Assembly: GCF_028532485.1 (NCBI RefSeq)
Contig: NZ_CP116942.1
Coordinates: forward strand, 3,162,001 to 3,226,000
Source of the DNA: Iamia majanohamensis
GTDB lineage: Bacteria > Actinomycetota > Acidimicrobiia > Acidimicrobiales > Iamiaceae
Length of the DNA stretch: 64,000 nucleotides
Direction of reading: 5' to 3'
In this document: in pieces, positions 1 through 7,055 of the stretch
How the letters are laid out: each line of letters opens with the position of its first letter
Numbering within the stretch: position 1 is the stretch's first letter
The notes under the pieces: generated by a model
Database searches by the model: none
The model's input: only the letters and a program-made list of their open reading frames with translations
Told to the model about the DNA's origin: nothing
Made by a program: the position numbers and the translations under genes

Positions 1-101
1 TGCTGGCGACGCTCGTCGTCGACGAAGGCCCGCAGCTCGGCGAAGTAGGGCTTGGCCAGCTCGGCCCTCAGCACCGGGTTCCAGTCCGTGGTGGTCGCCA
101 T
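1..101 (-). CDS. ung: Uracil-DNA glycosylase, N-terminal fragment (runs off the left edge)
   Basis: Only the first 33 codons are inside the window. The visible peptide reads MATTTDWNPVLRAELAKPYF and continues AELRAFVDDERRQ. It matches the start of family 1 uracil-DNA glycosylases, which begin W-x-x-V-L-x-x-E-x-x-x-P-Y-F-x-x-L and then a helix ending in E-R. The enzyme removes uracil from DNA to start base-excision repair in the cytoplasm. The catalytic Asp-containing GQDPYHG motif would lie outside the window and cannot be checked. The ATG at 101-99 is the only reasonable start; I see no strong Shine-Dalgarno before it. The gene diverges from the MBL hydrolase at 464, with hairpin repeats in between. 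Confidence 0.78.
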   Translation of the reverse strand, partial: MATTTDWNPVLRAELAKPYFAELRAFVDDERRQ

Positions 102-139
102 CGCCGCTCGAACCTACCCACCCCGTCCGCCCCCACCGC

Positions 140-387
140 CCTGGTCCGCCTACGCGCCCTCGGGGGCCCGATCCCGGACCGGTCCCGGTGCCCCTCCCGT
201 CCTGGTCTGCCGCTGCGCCCTCGAGGGCCCGCTTCCAGACCAGAAGCGAGCGGTGCCCGGGCGCGCCGGCGATCCTGGTCTGAGGATGTGCCCTCAGGGG
301 CCGGTTCCCCGACCAGAAGCGTGTGGCCGGGCGGCCTCGTGATCCTGGTCTGCAGAGGCGCCCCGGGGGGCCGATCGCGGACCAGGA
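140..387. repeat. Four tandem imperfect palindromic repeats (about 43 nt each)
   Basis: The 362-nt gap between ung and the MBL gene holds no gene but four head-to-tail copies of one hairpin unit, at about 140-182, 201-243, 274-316 and 344-387 (periods 61, 73 and 70). Each begins CCTGGTC and ends GACC(A/G)G so the ends pair. The second copy has a perfect 8-bp outer stem (CTGGTCTG with CAGACCAG) and an inner self-complementary core (GCCCTCGAGGGC). The other copies vary in the core but keep the outer pairing. I see no coding potential. Confidence 0.8.
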
Positions 388-463
388 GGGGATCTCGGGT
401 CCTGATGGTCCAGGGCGTCCGCGTCGGCGAGCCGTGTCGAGCCCGGGTCGGCACACTGGGGGC

Positions 464-1078
464 ATGGCTGCCGACACCCAGATCTGGTCCGACACCGGCA
501 TCGAGGTCCACCAGGTGGTGGTGGGACCCATGGACAACAACGTCTACGTGGTCCGCTGCACCGAGACCGGTGAGGCCGTGCTGCTCGACGCGGCCAACGA
601 GCACGACCGCCTGCTGGAGCTGTGCCGGGGGCTCGGTGTGCGTCGGGTGCTGGAGACCCACGGCCACTGGGACCACATCCAGGCCGTGCCCGCCCTCCGC
701 GACGCGGGCTACGACGTGGCCGTCACCGGTGCCGACGCGGACATGCTCCCGAGCTACGACTCCACCATCGACGACGAGGACGTGATCGAGGTCGGGAACC
801 TCCGCCTCCACGCCATCACCACGCCGGGCCACACCCCCGGGTCGGTGTGCTTCACCGTCGAGGGCACCGACCTCCTGTTCTCCGGCGACACCCTCTTCCC
901 GGGCGGGCCCGGCAACACGAAGCTGCCCGGGGCCGACTTCGCCACCATCATCCGCTCGGTCGAGGACCGGCTCTTCACCCTGCCGGCCGACACGCTCGTC
1001 CTCCCCGGCCACGGCGACAGCACGACCATCGGTGCCGAGCGCCCGCACCTCCAGGAGTGGGTGGACCGAGGCTGGTGA
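464..1078 (+). CDS. MBL-fold metallo-hydrolase (glyoxalase II-like), 204 aa
   Basis: A cytoplasmic metallo-beta-lactamase-fold hydrolase of the glyoxalase II-like group; the substrate cannot be told from sequence. The metal-binding motif H-x-H-x-D-H is at His66, His68, Asp70 and His71 (THGHWDH). It is followed by TTPGHTPGS with the next metal His, then FSGDTLF with the bridging Asp, and LPGHGDST with the last His. All metal ligands therefore appear present. ATG 464 is chosen over upstream in-frame codons because the domain begins there and a CACACT hexamer lies exactly six bases upstream, the same spacing seen at other genes in this window. The last codons form one arm of a 15-bp hairpin (1054-1110), and the 3' end is partly duplicated at 1172-1192. 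Confidence 0.85.
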   Translation: MAADTQIWSDTGIEVHQVVVGPMDNNVYVVRCTETGEAVLLDAANEHDRLLELCRGLGVRRVLETHGHWDHIQAVPALRDAGYDVAVTGADADMLPSYDSTIDDEDVIEVGNLRLHAITTPGHTPGSVCFTVEGTDLLFSGDTLFPGGPGNTKLPGADFATIIRSVEDRLFTLPADTLVLPGHGDSTTIGAERPHLQEWVDRGW

Positions 1079-1110
1079 CCTCACTCGACGAGGACCGGTC
1101 CACCCACTCC
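1054..1110. terminator. 15-bp perfect inverted repeat overlapping the end of the MBL gene
   Basis: GGAGTGGGTGGACCG at 1054-1068 pairs perfectly with its complement at 1096-1110 across a 27-nt loop that contains the stop codon. There is no T-tract. It could end transcription or be a mobile palindromic element. Confidence 0.55.
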
Positions 1111-1329
1111 AGAGGGACAGCGTCGGCGCAGCCGACACCCCCAGGGCGCGCGGGCGGGGTCGGAGGACGTCGGGTCGACCGCGGCTGGTGACGCCGGCAC
1201 GCCAGCGACCCGTCCGCCCCCTCGGGGTGACGGCGTCGGCGTCGCAGGCCCCGGCCGGTACGGGCGAGGTCGGAGCGCGGGTGGACGCAGCGGGCGACGT
1301 CGCCCTGTCGCCGGGTCGACGACGGCCCG

Positions 1330-1376
1330 TTCTCGGTACCGATCACGCCCAGGACCGGCCACATCCGTACCGAGAA
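1330..1376. repeat. Isolated 14-nt inverted repeat
   Basis: TTCTCGGTACCGAT at 1330-1343 is matched by its complement at 1363-1376 with one mismatch, around a 19-nt loop. It sits in the 392-nt non-coding stretch 1079-1470, which otherwise shows only the hairpin at 1054-1110, a small hairpin at 1122-1136 and a copy of the MBL gene end at 1172-1192. No gene is supported in this stretch. Confidence 0.6.
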
Positions 1377-1470
1377 GCGCCACCGGCCCGGACCCGGCGG
1401 CCCGGTCGGGGCGCGCCGGGCGCGGACCCACAGGCCGAGGGCCGCGGGTGCCGTGGGCCAGGATGGCCCG

Positions 1471-1866
1471 ATGGGTGACCCGCTCCCCTCGCCGCAGAGG
1501 CCGCTCGACCACACGCCGGTCCACACGGCCGAGCTCCCGGACACGCCGCTACGGGACCGGGCCATCCCGGCCACGGCCTGGGCCGAGGCCCCGGCGAGCC
1601 TCCTCGCCCTGGGCGACGACCTGCCCGACACCCCGGTGGCGCGCTACGTGCGCCGCATCGGGCCCTGGCTGCTCTGGCGGGCCGGCCCACCCCGCAAGGC
1701 CGAGGCCCGGGCCTGGGCGGCCCGGGCCGACGAGGTCGACACCCCGGCGCACCAGGCCTTCACCTTCCTGTTCGCCCCCGACGGCACCGGCGACGGCGTG
1801 GGCCCCTCGGGCGCCCGCCACACCCGGTTCCGGACCTGGAAGGAAGACCTCCGCGACACCCACTGA
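1471..1866 (+). CDS. Conserved-looking protein of unknown function, 131 aa
   Basis: I do not recognise the family. The protein is Pro-, Ala- and Arg-rich at the front (PLPSPQRPLDHTPVHTAELP), then has a probable folded part from about residue 45 containing RYVRRIGPWLLWRAGPP and a C-terminal segment AFTFLFAPDGTGDGVGPSG. There is no signal peptide or clear membrane helix and no Cys pairs. Of the two in-frame ATGs, the one at 1471 is preferred over 1453 because AGGA at 1460-1463 lies at Shine-Dalgarno distance from it. Codon use has the strong third-position G/C of the neighbours, which supports a real gene. It stands alone between two repeat regions. Confidence 0.6.
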   Translation: MGDPLPSPQRPLDHTPVHTAELPDTPLRDRAIPATAWAEAPASLLALGDDLPDTPVARYVRRIGPWLLWRAGPPRKAEARAWAARADEVDTPAHQAFTFLFAPDGTGDGVGPSGARHTRFRTWKEDLRDTH

Positions 1867-1886
1867 CCGGCGGCACCCCACCGGAA

Positions 1887-2033
1887 CCGCCACCCCGAGA
1901 GGCACGCTACGCCCACCAGGGTGGCAGCGTGCGGAGAGGGCGGCGGCGGGACGAGCAGATCCCACGGGACCGCCACCCTGAGAGGCACCTGACGCCCACC
2001 AGGGTTGCCGTCTGCGGAGCGGGCGGCGGCCGG
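1887..2033. repeat. Two tandem 64-nt repeats, each with nested palindromes
   Basis: Copies at 1887-1950 and 1970-2033 start CCGCCACCC(C/T)GAGAGGCAC, share ACGCCCACCAGGGT in the middle and end GGGCGGCGGC(C/G)GG. Copy 1 folds with GCACGCT pairing to AGCGTGC around a CCACC/GGTGG inner stem; copy 2 has drifted in that outer stem. The pair lies between the unknown gene ending at 1866 and the sufC promoter. Confidence 0.75.
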
Positions 2034-2089
2034 ACGGCCGGCGGGCCGGGGGCAGGGAGGGGGCCCGGCGCTGCGCCGGGCGCGAGGGC

Positions 2090-2115
2090 ATTTCCCCTAC
2101 GTGGGTAGTGCGAAT
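2090..2115. promoter_or_regulatory. Candidate operator upstream of sufC (26-bp imperfect palindrome)
   Basis: The site starts ATTTCCCCTACGTG and ends GTAGTGCGAAT. Its two 11-nt arms match at 8 of 11 positions around a 4-bp centre. It is 19/26 identical, without gaps, to the site at 15503-15528 in front of sufB. It lies just upstream of the sufC -10-like hexamer, where a repressor or activator of the suf genes could act. The regulator is not encoded in this window. Confidence 0.55.
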
Positions 2116-2129
2116 GTCGACCCACGTCC

Positions 2130-2135
2130 TACCCT
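2130..2135 (+). promoter_or_regulatory. Probable -10 element of sufC (leaderless type)
   Basis: TACCCT lies exactly six bases before ATG 2142. With the usual distance from a -10 element, transcription would begin at or next to the start codon. No Shine-Dalgarno precedes this gene. Confidence 0.5.
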
Positions 2136-2141
2136 GTGGGC

Positions 2142-2921
2142 ATGGCTGATGCTGCGGCTGACGACGCCACCCCCGTCCTCGAGATCACCGACCTCCACGC
2201 CGCCCCCGTGGACGGCGACGACGACATCCTCGACGGCCTCACCCTCACCGTCGGCCCGGGCGAGGTCCACGCGGTGATGGGCCCCAACGGCTCGGGCAAG
2301 TCGACCCTCGCCAACGTGCTGCTCGGCAGCCCCGAGTACGCCGTGACCGGCGGCAGCATCCGCTTCATGGGCGACGACATCACCGACTGGGGCCCCGACG
2401 TCCGGGGCGCGGCGGGCATGTTCCTCGCCTTCCAGTACCCCCAGACCATCCCCGGCGTGTCGGTGCTCAACTTCCTGCGCCAGGCCCTCTCGGCCCGCAA
2501 GGGCATCGACCTCTCCATGCTGGAGCTGCGGCTGTCCATCATGGAGTGGATGGAGCGCCTGGGCATCGACCCCGCCTTCGCCGACCGCCACCTGAACGAC
2601 GGCTTCTCCGGCGGCGAGAAGAAGCGCAACGAGGTCCTGCAGATGGCCATCCTCGAGCCCGAGCTGGCCGTGCTCGACGAGACCGACTCCGGCCTCGACA
2701 TCGACGCCCTCCGCACCGTCGCCCGCGGGGTGGAGGAGGTCCGCCAGGACCGTCCCCACCTGGGCATCCTCTGCATCACCCACTACCAGCGCCTCCTCGA
2801 CGAGCTGGCCCCCGACGCGGTGCACCTCCTCGTCGACGGGCGCATCGCCGAGACGGGCGGGCCCGAGCTGGCTCACCAGCTCGAGGACGAGGGCTACGCC
2901 CGCTGGATGACCCCGGCATGA
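2142..2921 (+). CDS. sufC: Fe-S cluster assembly ATPase SufC (first paralogue), 259 aa
   Basis: The ATPase of the SufBCD scaffold complex, which assembles iron-sulfur clusters in the cytoplasm. Walker A is GPNGSGKST at residues 47-55. The SufC-type signature FSGGEKKRNE follows, then Walker B ELAVLDETDSGLDIDAL and the switch His in CITHYQR. Length is normal for the family. ATG 2142 is chosen over GTG 2136 because TACCCT sits exactly six bases upstream. The stop overlaps the start of sufS (ATGA), so the genes are translationally coupled. This cluster has sufC, sufS and sufU but not sufB or sufD, which are 10 kb away on the other strand with a second sufC. Confidence 0.93.
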   Translation: MADAAADDATPVLEITDLHAAPVDGDDDILDGLTLTVGPGEVHAVMGPNGSGKSTLANVLLGSPEYAVTGGSIRFMGDDITDWGPDVRGAAGMFLAFQYPQTIPGVSVLNFLRQALSARKGIDLSMLELRLSIMEWMERLGIDPAFADRHLNDGFSGGEKKRNEVLQMAILEPELAVLDETDSGLDIDALRTVARGVEEVRQDRPHLGILCITHYQRLLDELAPDAVHLLVDGRIAETGGPELAHQLEDEGYARWMTPA

Positions 2922-4222
2922 CCGACGCCACCACCGCCCCTCGCACCGGCCCCGTGGCGGCCGAGGTCGGGCCCGCGGCCAACCCGGCCGACACCCTCGA
3001 CGTGGCCGCCATCCGCCGCGACTTCCCGGTGCTGGCCCAGGAGCGCGACGGCCGACGCCTGGTGTTCCTCGACTCGGCCGCCTCGGCCCAGAAGCCCAGG
3101 GCCGTCATCGAGGCCATGAGCACCTTCGCCGAGAGCGAGTACGCCAACGTCCACCGCGGCGTCTACGCCCTGGCCGAGCGGGCCACGGCCCGCATGGAGG
3201 AGGCCCGTGCCGCGGTGGCCCGCTTCATCGGTGCCCCCCGCGCCGAGGAGGTGGTGTTCACCAAGAACGCCACCGAGGGCCTCAACCTGGTCGCCGGCTC
3301 GTGGGGTCGGGCCAACCTCGGCCCCGGCGATGTCGTGGTGCTCACCCAGATGGAGCACCACGCCAACATCGTGCCCTGGTTCCAGCTCCAGGCCGAGAAG
3401 GGCTTCGAGATCCGCTGGATCCCGGTGGGCCCCGACCACCAGCTCGACCTCACCGACCTCGACCGCCTGCTCGACGGGGCCAAGCTCGTCGGCCTCACGG
3501 CCATGTCGAACGTGCTCGGCACCCTCCCGCCGGTGCGGGCCATCGCCGACGCGGCCCACGCAGCCGGCGCCCTGGTGTGCCTCGACGCCTGCCAGTACGT
3601 GCCCCACCTGGCCACCGACGTGGTGGCCCTCGGGGCCGACTTCGTCGCCTTCAGCGCCCACAAGATGGTCGGGCCCACCGGCATCGGCGTGCTCTGGGGC
3701 CGCAGCGAGCTGCTGGAGTCGATGCCCCCGTTCCTCGGCGGCGGCGGGATGATCCTCACCGTCGACCTGGAGGGCTTCACCCCCGACGCCCCGCCGTCGA
3801 AGTTCGAGGCCGGCACCCCCCCGATCATCGAGGCCATCGGGCTGCACGCCGCCATCGACTACCTCGACGCGCTGGGCATGGACGCGGTGCGGGCCCACGA
3901 GGTCAGCCTCACCGCCTACGCCCTGCGCACCCTCACCGAGCGCCTGGGCGACCGCCTCACCATCCACGGCCCGTCCGAGCCCGCCGCCCGGGGGGGCGTG
4001 CTCTCCCTCGCCGTCGACGACGTCCACCCCCACGACCTGGCCCAGGTGATGGACGAGCACAACGTGTGCGTCCGCCCCGGGCACCACTGCGCCAAGCCCC
4101 TGATGAAGGTCCTCGGGGTCGGCGCCACCGCGCGTGCGTCGCTCTACCTGTACAACGACACCGACGACGTCGACGCACTGGCCGAGGCCCTGGTCGCCGC
4201 GGCAGACTTCTTCGCCTTCTGA
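2918..4222 (+). CDS. sufS: Cysteine desulfurase SufS, 434 aa
   Basis: A pyridoxal-phosphate enzyme of the class V aminotransferase fold that converts L-cysteine to L-alanine and passes sulfur to SufU for Fe-S cluster building. The PLP-binding lysine is Lys249 in FSAHKMVGPTG. The catalytic cysteine is Cys391 in RPGHHCAKPLMK, the short-loop group II pattern R-x-G-x-H-C typical of SufS. The region LDSAASAQKP near residue 50 and VHRGVYALAERAT are also diagnostic. ATG 2918 overlaps the sufC stop. About 40 residues of low-complexity N-terminus precede the conserved domain. sufU follows after 18 bases. Confidence 0.93.
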   Translation: MTDATTAPRTGPVAAEVGPAANPADTLDVAAIRRDFPVLAQERDGRRLVFLDSAASAQKPRAVIEAMSTFAESEYANVHRGVYALAERATARMEEARAAVARFIGAPRAEEVVFTKNATEGLNLVAGSWGRANLGPGDVVVLTQMEHHANIVPWFQLQAEKGFEIRWIPVGPDHQLDLTDLDRLLDGAKLVGLTAMSNVLGTLPPVRAIADAAHAAGALVCLDACQYVPHLATDVVALGADFVAFSAHKMVGPTGIGVLWGRSELLESMPPFLGGGGMILTVDLEGFTPDAPPSKFEAGTPPIIEAIGLHAAIDYLDALGMDAVRAHEVSLTAYALRTLTERLGDRLTIHGPSEPAARGGVLSLAVDDVHPHDLAQVMDEHNVCVRPGHHCAKPLMKVLGVGATARASLYLYNDTDDVDALAEALVAAADFFAF

Positions 4223-4240
4223 CCCCTCCCCGGAGACCTC

Positions 4241-4723
4241 ATGCCCGGACTCGAAGACCTCTACCGGGAGATCATCCTCGACCACTACCGGAGTCCCCGG
4301 AACCGGGGTGAGCTCCCCGCGCCGCCGGCCACGCGCACCGAGGGGTTCAACCCCCTGTGCGGCGACGAGATCGTGGTGTTCGTGGAGCTCGACGGCGACA
4401 CCGTGAGCGACATCCGCATCGCCGGGCAGGGCTGCTCCATCAGCCAGTCCTCCGCGTCGATGATGTCGGCCGCGGTGAAGGGGAAGACCCTGGCCGAGGT
4501 CCAGGACCTCACCACCGCCTTCAAGGCGATGATGTCGATCCACGAGTCCACCCTCGAGGGCGGCCCCGACCCCGACGGCGAGGTCATCGAGGCCCCCGAG
4601 GTGCAGCTGGGCGACCTGGAGGCCCTCCAGGGCGTGGTGAAGTTCCCGGTGCGCATCAAGTGCGCCACCCTCTCGTGGAACACCCTGGGCGAGGCGCTGT
4701 CCGAGGCCGCGGCCACGGCCTGA
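4241..4723 (+). CDS. sufU: Sulfur-relay / scaffold protein SufU, 160 aa
   Basis: SufU accepts sulfur from SufS; it has an IscU-like fold and binds zinc. The three conserved cysteines are Cys40 (NPLCGDE, with Asp42), Cys65 (GQGCSISQSS) and Cys141 (RIKCATLSW). The 18-20-residue insertion that separates SufU from IscU is present between the second and third cysteines. A GGAG at 4232-4235 lies five bases before ATG 4241. It forms an operon with sufC and sufS, and the HAD gene begins 12 bases after its stop. Confidence 0.92.
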   Translation: MPGLEDLYREIILDHYRSPRNRGELPAPPATRTEGFNPLCGDEIVVFVELDGDTVSDIRIAGQGCSISQSSASMMSAAVKGKTLAEVQDLTTAFKAMMSIHESTLEGGPDPDGEVIEAPEVQLGDLEALQGVVKFPVRIKCATLSWNTLGEALSEAAATA

Positions 4724-4734
4724 CCGACCCCACC

Positions 4735-5472
4735 GTGTCCACCACCATCGACGCCGGCGAGGTGTCCGCCGTCCTGTTCGACATGGACGGCGTGCTCACC
4801 GACACCGCGTCGGTCCACATGGCCGCCTGGGCCCGCCTCTTCGACGACGCCCTGCCCGTGCTGGCCCCCGACGTCGCGCACCCGCCCTTCTCCGACGAGG
4901 ACTACCGGCGCCTGGTCGACGGGCGGCCCCGCATCGACGGGGTGGAGGCGGTGCTGGCCGACCGGGGCATCCGCCTGCCCCGCGGCACGCCCGACGACCC
5001 TCCCGGCGACGACACCACCTGGGCCCTCGCCAACCGCAAGAACGGGCACTTCCACGCCGCCATCGAGGTCCAGGGCGTGGCCACCTTCCCGTCCTCGATC
5101 GCGGTGCTCGACGCCCTGCGGACCGCAGGCGTGCCCGTCGCGGTGGTCACCGCCAGCCGCAACCGCGTCGACATCCTGGCCGCCGCCGGGCTGGCCGACC
5201 GCTTCGACGCCGCCGTCGACGGCACCGACATCGAGGACGAGGGGCTGGCCGGCAAGCCCGCCCCCGACACCTTCCTGGAGGCGGCCCGCCGCCTCGGCGT
5301 CGACGCGTCGCGCGCCGTCGTCGTCGAGGACGCCACCTCCGGGGTGGCCGCCGGCGCCGCCGGGGGCTTCGGCCTCGTCATCGGCGTCGCCCGCCACGAC
5401 GACCCCGAGGAGCTGCTGGCCGCCGGGGCCCACGTGGTGGTGGCCGACCTGGCCGAGGTCACCGTCACCTGA
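4735..5472 (+). CDS. HAD-family beta-phosphoglucomutase-like hydrolase, 245 aa
   Basis: A haloacid-dehalogenase-fold enzyme of the beta-phosphoglucomutase group. The nucleophile and acid/base aspartates are Asp16 and Asp18 in LFDMDGVLTD; the Lys/Asp end motifs are GKPAPDTFLEA and VVVEDATSGVAAG. The cap region has RLVDGRPRIDGV and LANRKNGHF, resembling the HAD partners of GH65 enzymes such as the Rv3400/Rv3401 pair and the HAD part of Rv2006 in Mycobacterium tuberculosis. A likely role is converting beta-glucose 1-phosphate, made by the GH65 protein at 7056, to glucose 6-phosphate; this is inferred from family and neighbourhood. GTG 4735 is the best start, because the region before it overlaps sufU. 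Confidence 0.83.
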   Translation: MSTTIDAGEVSAVLFDMDGVLTDTASVHMAAWARLFDDALPVLAPDVAHPPFSDEDYRRLVDGRPRIDGVEAVLADRGIRLPRGTPDDPPGDDTTWALANRKNGHFHAAIEVQGVATFPSSIAVLDALRTAGVPVAVVTASRNRVDILAAAGLADRFDAAVDGTDIEDEGLAGKPAPDTFLEAARRLGVDASRAVVVEDATSGVAAGAAGGFGLVIGVARHDDPEELLAAGAHVVVADLAEVTVT

Positions 5473-5542
5473 GCCACGCGGCGCCGCCCGGCCCGGGCGA
5501 CGCTCAGGGGCCCGGCGCGGCGACCGATGGGAGGCGATGGTG

Positions 5543-6373
5543 ATGGAGCGGGAGGAGCGACGGGCCGGGGACGACCGGGCCGTGACGCCCCGCGCCGCCG
5601 GGCCCGACCACGGGGCGCACCACCTCCTCCCCCACCGCCGCCACCGGGAGCGGGTGCGCTGGGACCTGGTCGGCTGCGCCCTGGGCGGCCACGTCGTGGT
5701 GGGGACCGACGTCGCCACCGTCACCCCGGCCGACGCCGCCCTGGTCCGCCCGGCCGACGACGGCCACCGCCTGCACCGCTGCCTGCGCTGCGAGGCCTGG
5801 ACCCTCCACCCGGTCCCCGCCCACCCGACCCGCGAGCGGTGCCCGGCCGAGGACGAGGTCGAGGTGCCGCTGCGGGGCCGGGCCCTGCGCGACCGCTACG
5901 TGCTCAAGCTCATCGCCCTCGAGCGGGTGCTGCACGTGGTGTTCTTCGCCGTCGTCGGCGTCGTGCTCCTCTTCGTCGCCCGCCACCGCGACGTGCTCGA
6001 CGAGGACTTCCGCCACATCGTCTCGGACCTCCAGTCCGGCGGGTCGGTCGAGGGCACCGGCATCGTGGCCGAGGTGGGCAAGTTCTTCAGCTTCAGCTAC
6101 TCGTCGCTCTACCTGCTGGCGGTGGTGTCGCTGACCTACGCCGCCTTCGAGGCGGTCGAGGCCGTCGGCCTCTGGCTGGGGCGACGGTGGGCCGAGTACC
6201 TGACCTTCGTCGCCACCGCCACCCTGCTCCCGCTGGAGGTCTTCGGCCTGCTCGACCGGCCCTCGCCGCTCAAGCTGCTCACCCTGGCGGTGAACCTCGC
6301 CATCGTCGTGTACCTGCTCGTCTCCAAGCGCCTGTTCGGCCTGGGGCGGCACCGGTCGGCCCCGGCCGGCTGA
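5543..6373 (+). CDS. DUF2127 membrane protein with an N-terminal Cys-Cys motif, 276 aa
   Basis: Residues about 110-276 form a DUF2127-type membrane domain with about four hydrophobic helices (one around LHVVFFAVVGVVLLFVAR, others around YLLAVVSLTYAAF, YLTFVATATLLPLEVFGLL and LAVNLAIVVYLLV). The first 110 residues are soluble, His- and Arg-rich, and contain RCLRCEAW, a possible half metal site. Function is unknown. ATG 5543 is preferred to ATG 5537 because GGAGG at 5530-5534 is at the right distance only for 5543. It is co-directional with the HAD gene 70 bases upstream, and a 9-bp hairpin follows its stop. Confidence 0.75.
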   Translation: MEREERRAGDDRAVTPRAAGPDHGAHHLLPHRRHRERVRWDLVGCALGGHVVVGTDVATVTPADAALVRPADDGHRLHRCLRCEAWTLHPVPAHPTRERCPAEDEVEVPLRGRALRDRYVLKLIALERVLHVVFFAVVGVVLLFVARHRDVLDEDFRHIVSDLQSGGSVEGTGIVAEVGKFFSFSYSSLYLLAVVSLTYAAFEAVEAVGLWLGRRWAEYLTFVATATLLPLEVFGLLDRPSPLKLLTLAVNLAIVVYLLVSKRLFGLGRHRSAPAG

Positions 6374-6385
6374 CCCACCGGTCGT

Positions 6386-6409
6386 CGGCGCCGCCCGAGC
6401 GCGGCGCCG
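6386..6409. terminator. GC-rich hairpin between convergent genes
   Basis: CGGCGCCGC at 6386-6394 pairs with GCGGCGCCG at 6401-6409 around a 6-nt loop. It lies between the DUF2127 gene (+) and the lipoprotein gene (-), so it could end both transcripts. There is no T-tract. Confidence 0.6.
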
Positions 6410-6473
6410 CGGACCGGGACGGAGGAGGCCGCACGCCCCTCGTCCCGGCCCGCGGACCGGCGAGCACGGGTGG

Positions 6474-6860
6474 TCAGCCGCCGGCGGAGCTGAGCTGCGT
6501 CTGGCACTCCTGGAACTGGGCCGCGTCGTCGGCGTCGAAGCTCGGGGCCTCGGCCGCCAGGTCGGCGGCCTCGGAGGCAAGCTCGGTGCTGAGCTCCTCG
6601 ATCTCGCCCTGCAGGTCGCTGTTGGTCGGGTCCGACCGCAGCTCCTCGCCCTTGTCCACCAGCTCCTGGACCTTGTCGCAGTACGAGGTGATGGCCTCGT
6701 TGCCGCCGCCCCCACCGGACCCGCTGGCCTCGGTGGTCGTGGCGTCACCCCCGCTGCCGCTGCCGCCGCCGTCGTCGCCGTCGTCATCGTCGCCGCAGCC
6801 GGCGAGGCCGCCGGCCACCAGCACCAGCGCCACCGCCAGCCATCCGAGTCGTCGTCGCAT
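6474..6860 (-). CDS. Small Cys-anchored lipoprotein, 128 aa
   Basis: The N-terminus MRRRLGWLAVALVLVAGG is a classical signal peptide, followed by the lipobox L-A-G-C with the lipidated Cys at residue 22. A Gly/Ser/Asp-rich linker (residues 23-54) leads to a helical domain of about 70 residues with two more cysteines (ITSYCDKVQELVDKG and QFQECQTQL), probably disulfide-bonded outside the cell. Function is unknown. The start at 6860 is chosen because the signal peptide begins there; AAAGGGA lies upstream and upstream in-frame codons give a non-hydrophobic Arg-rich stretch. The gene diverges from the GH65 gene, and the 195 bases between them hold both promoters. Confidence 0.75.
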   Translation of the reverse strand: MRRRLGWLAVALVLVAGGLAGCGDDDDGDDGGGSGSGGDATTTEASGSGGGGGNEAITSYCDKVQELVDKGEELRSDPTNSDLQGEIEELSTELASEAADLAAEAPSFDADDAAQFQECQTQLSSAGG

Positions 6861-7055
6861 CTCCGTGGTCCCTTTCGCCCGTCGCCGGCCCCGGTCGGGC
6901 CGGCCTCGGCATGGTGGACCGGGCCGGCCCGGCGGGCGTGAGCGGTCGCCGCGCAACCGGGGGGAGGGTGGTCCCCGTCACGTCGGTGGACACCGGCCCG
7001 CCCCCACGCGCGACGATGCACCGATGCAGGGACCGATGTCGCGGGACGATCGCTA

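Noticed and set aside
102-463. Short open frames in the ung-MBL gap
   Set aside because: They run through the four hairpin units and translate to Pro/Arg/Gly-rich sequence with no start signals.
2136-2921. sufC starting at GTG 2136
   Set aside because: ATG 2142 two codons later fits the six-base spacing from TACCCT and gives a normal N-terminus.
5537-6373. DUF2127 gene starting at ATG 5537
   Set aside because: The GGAGG would end only two bases before that codon, too close; ATG 5543 has correct spacing.
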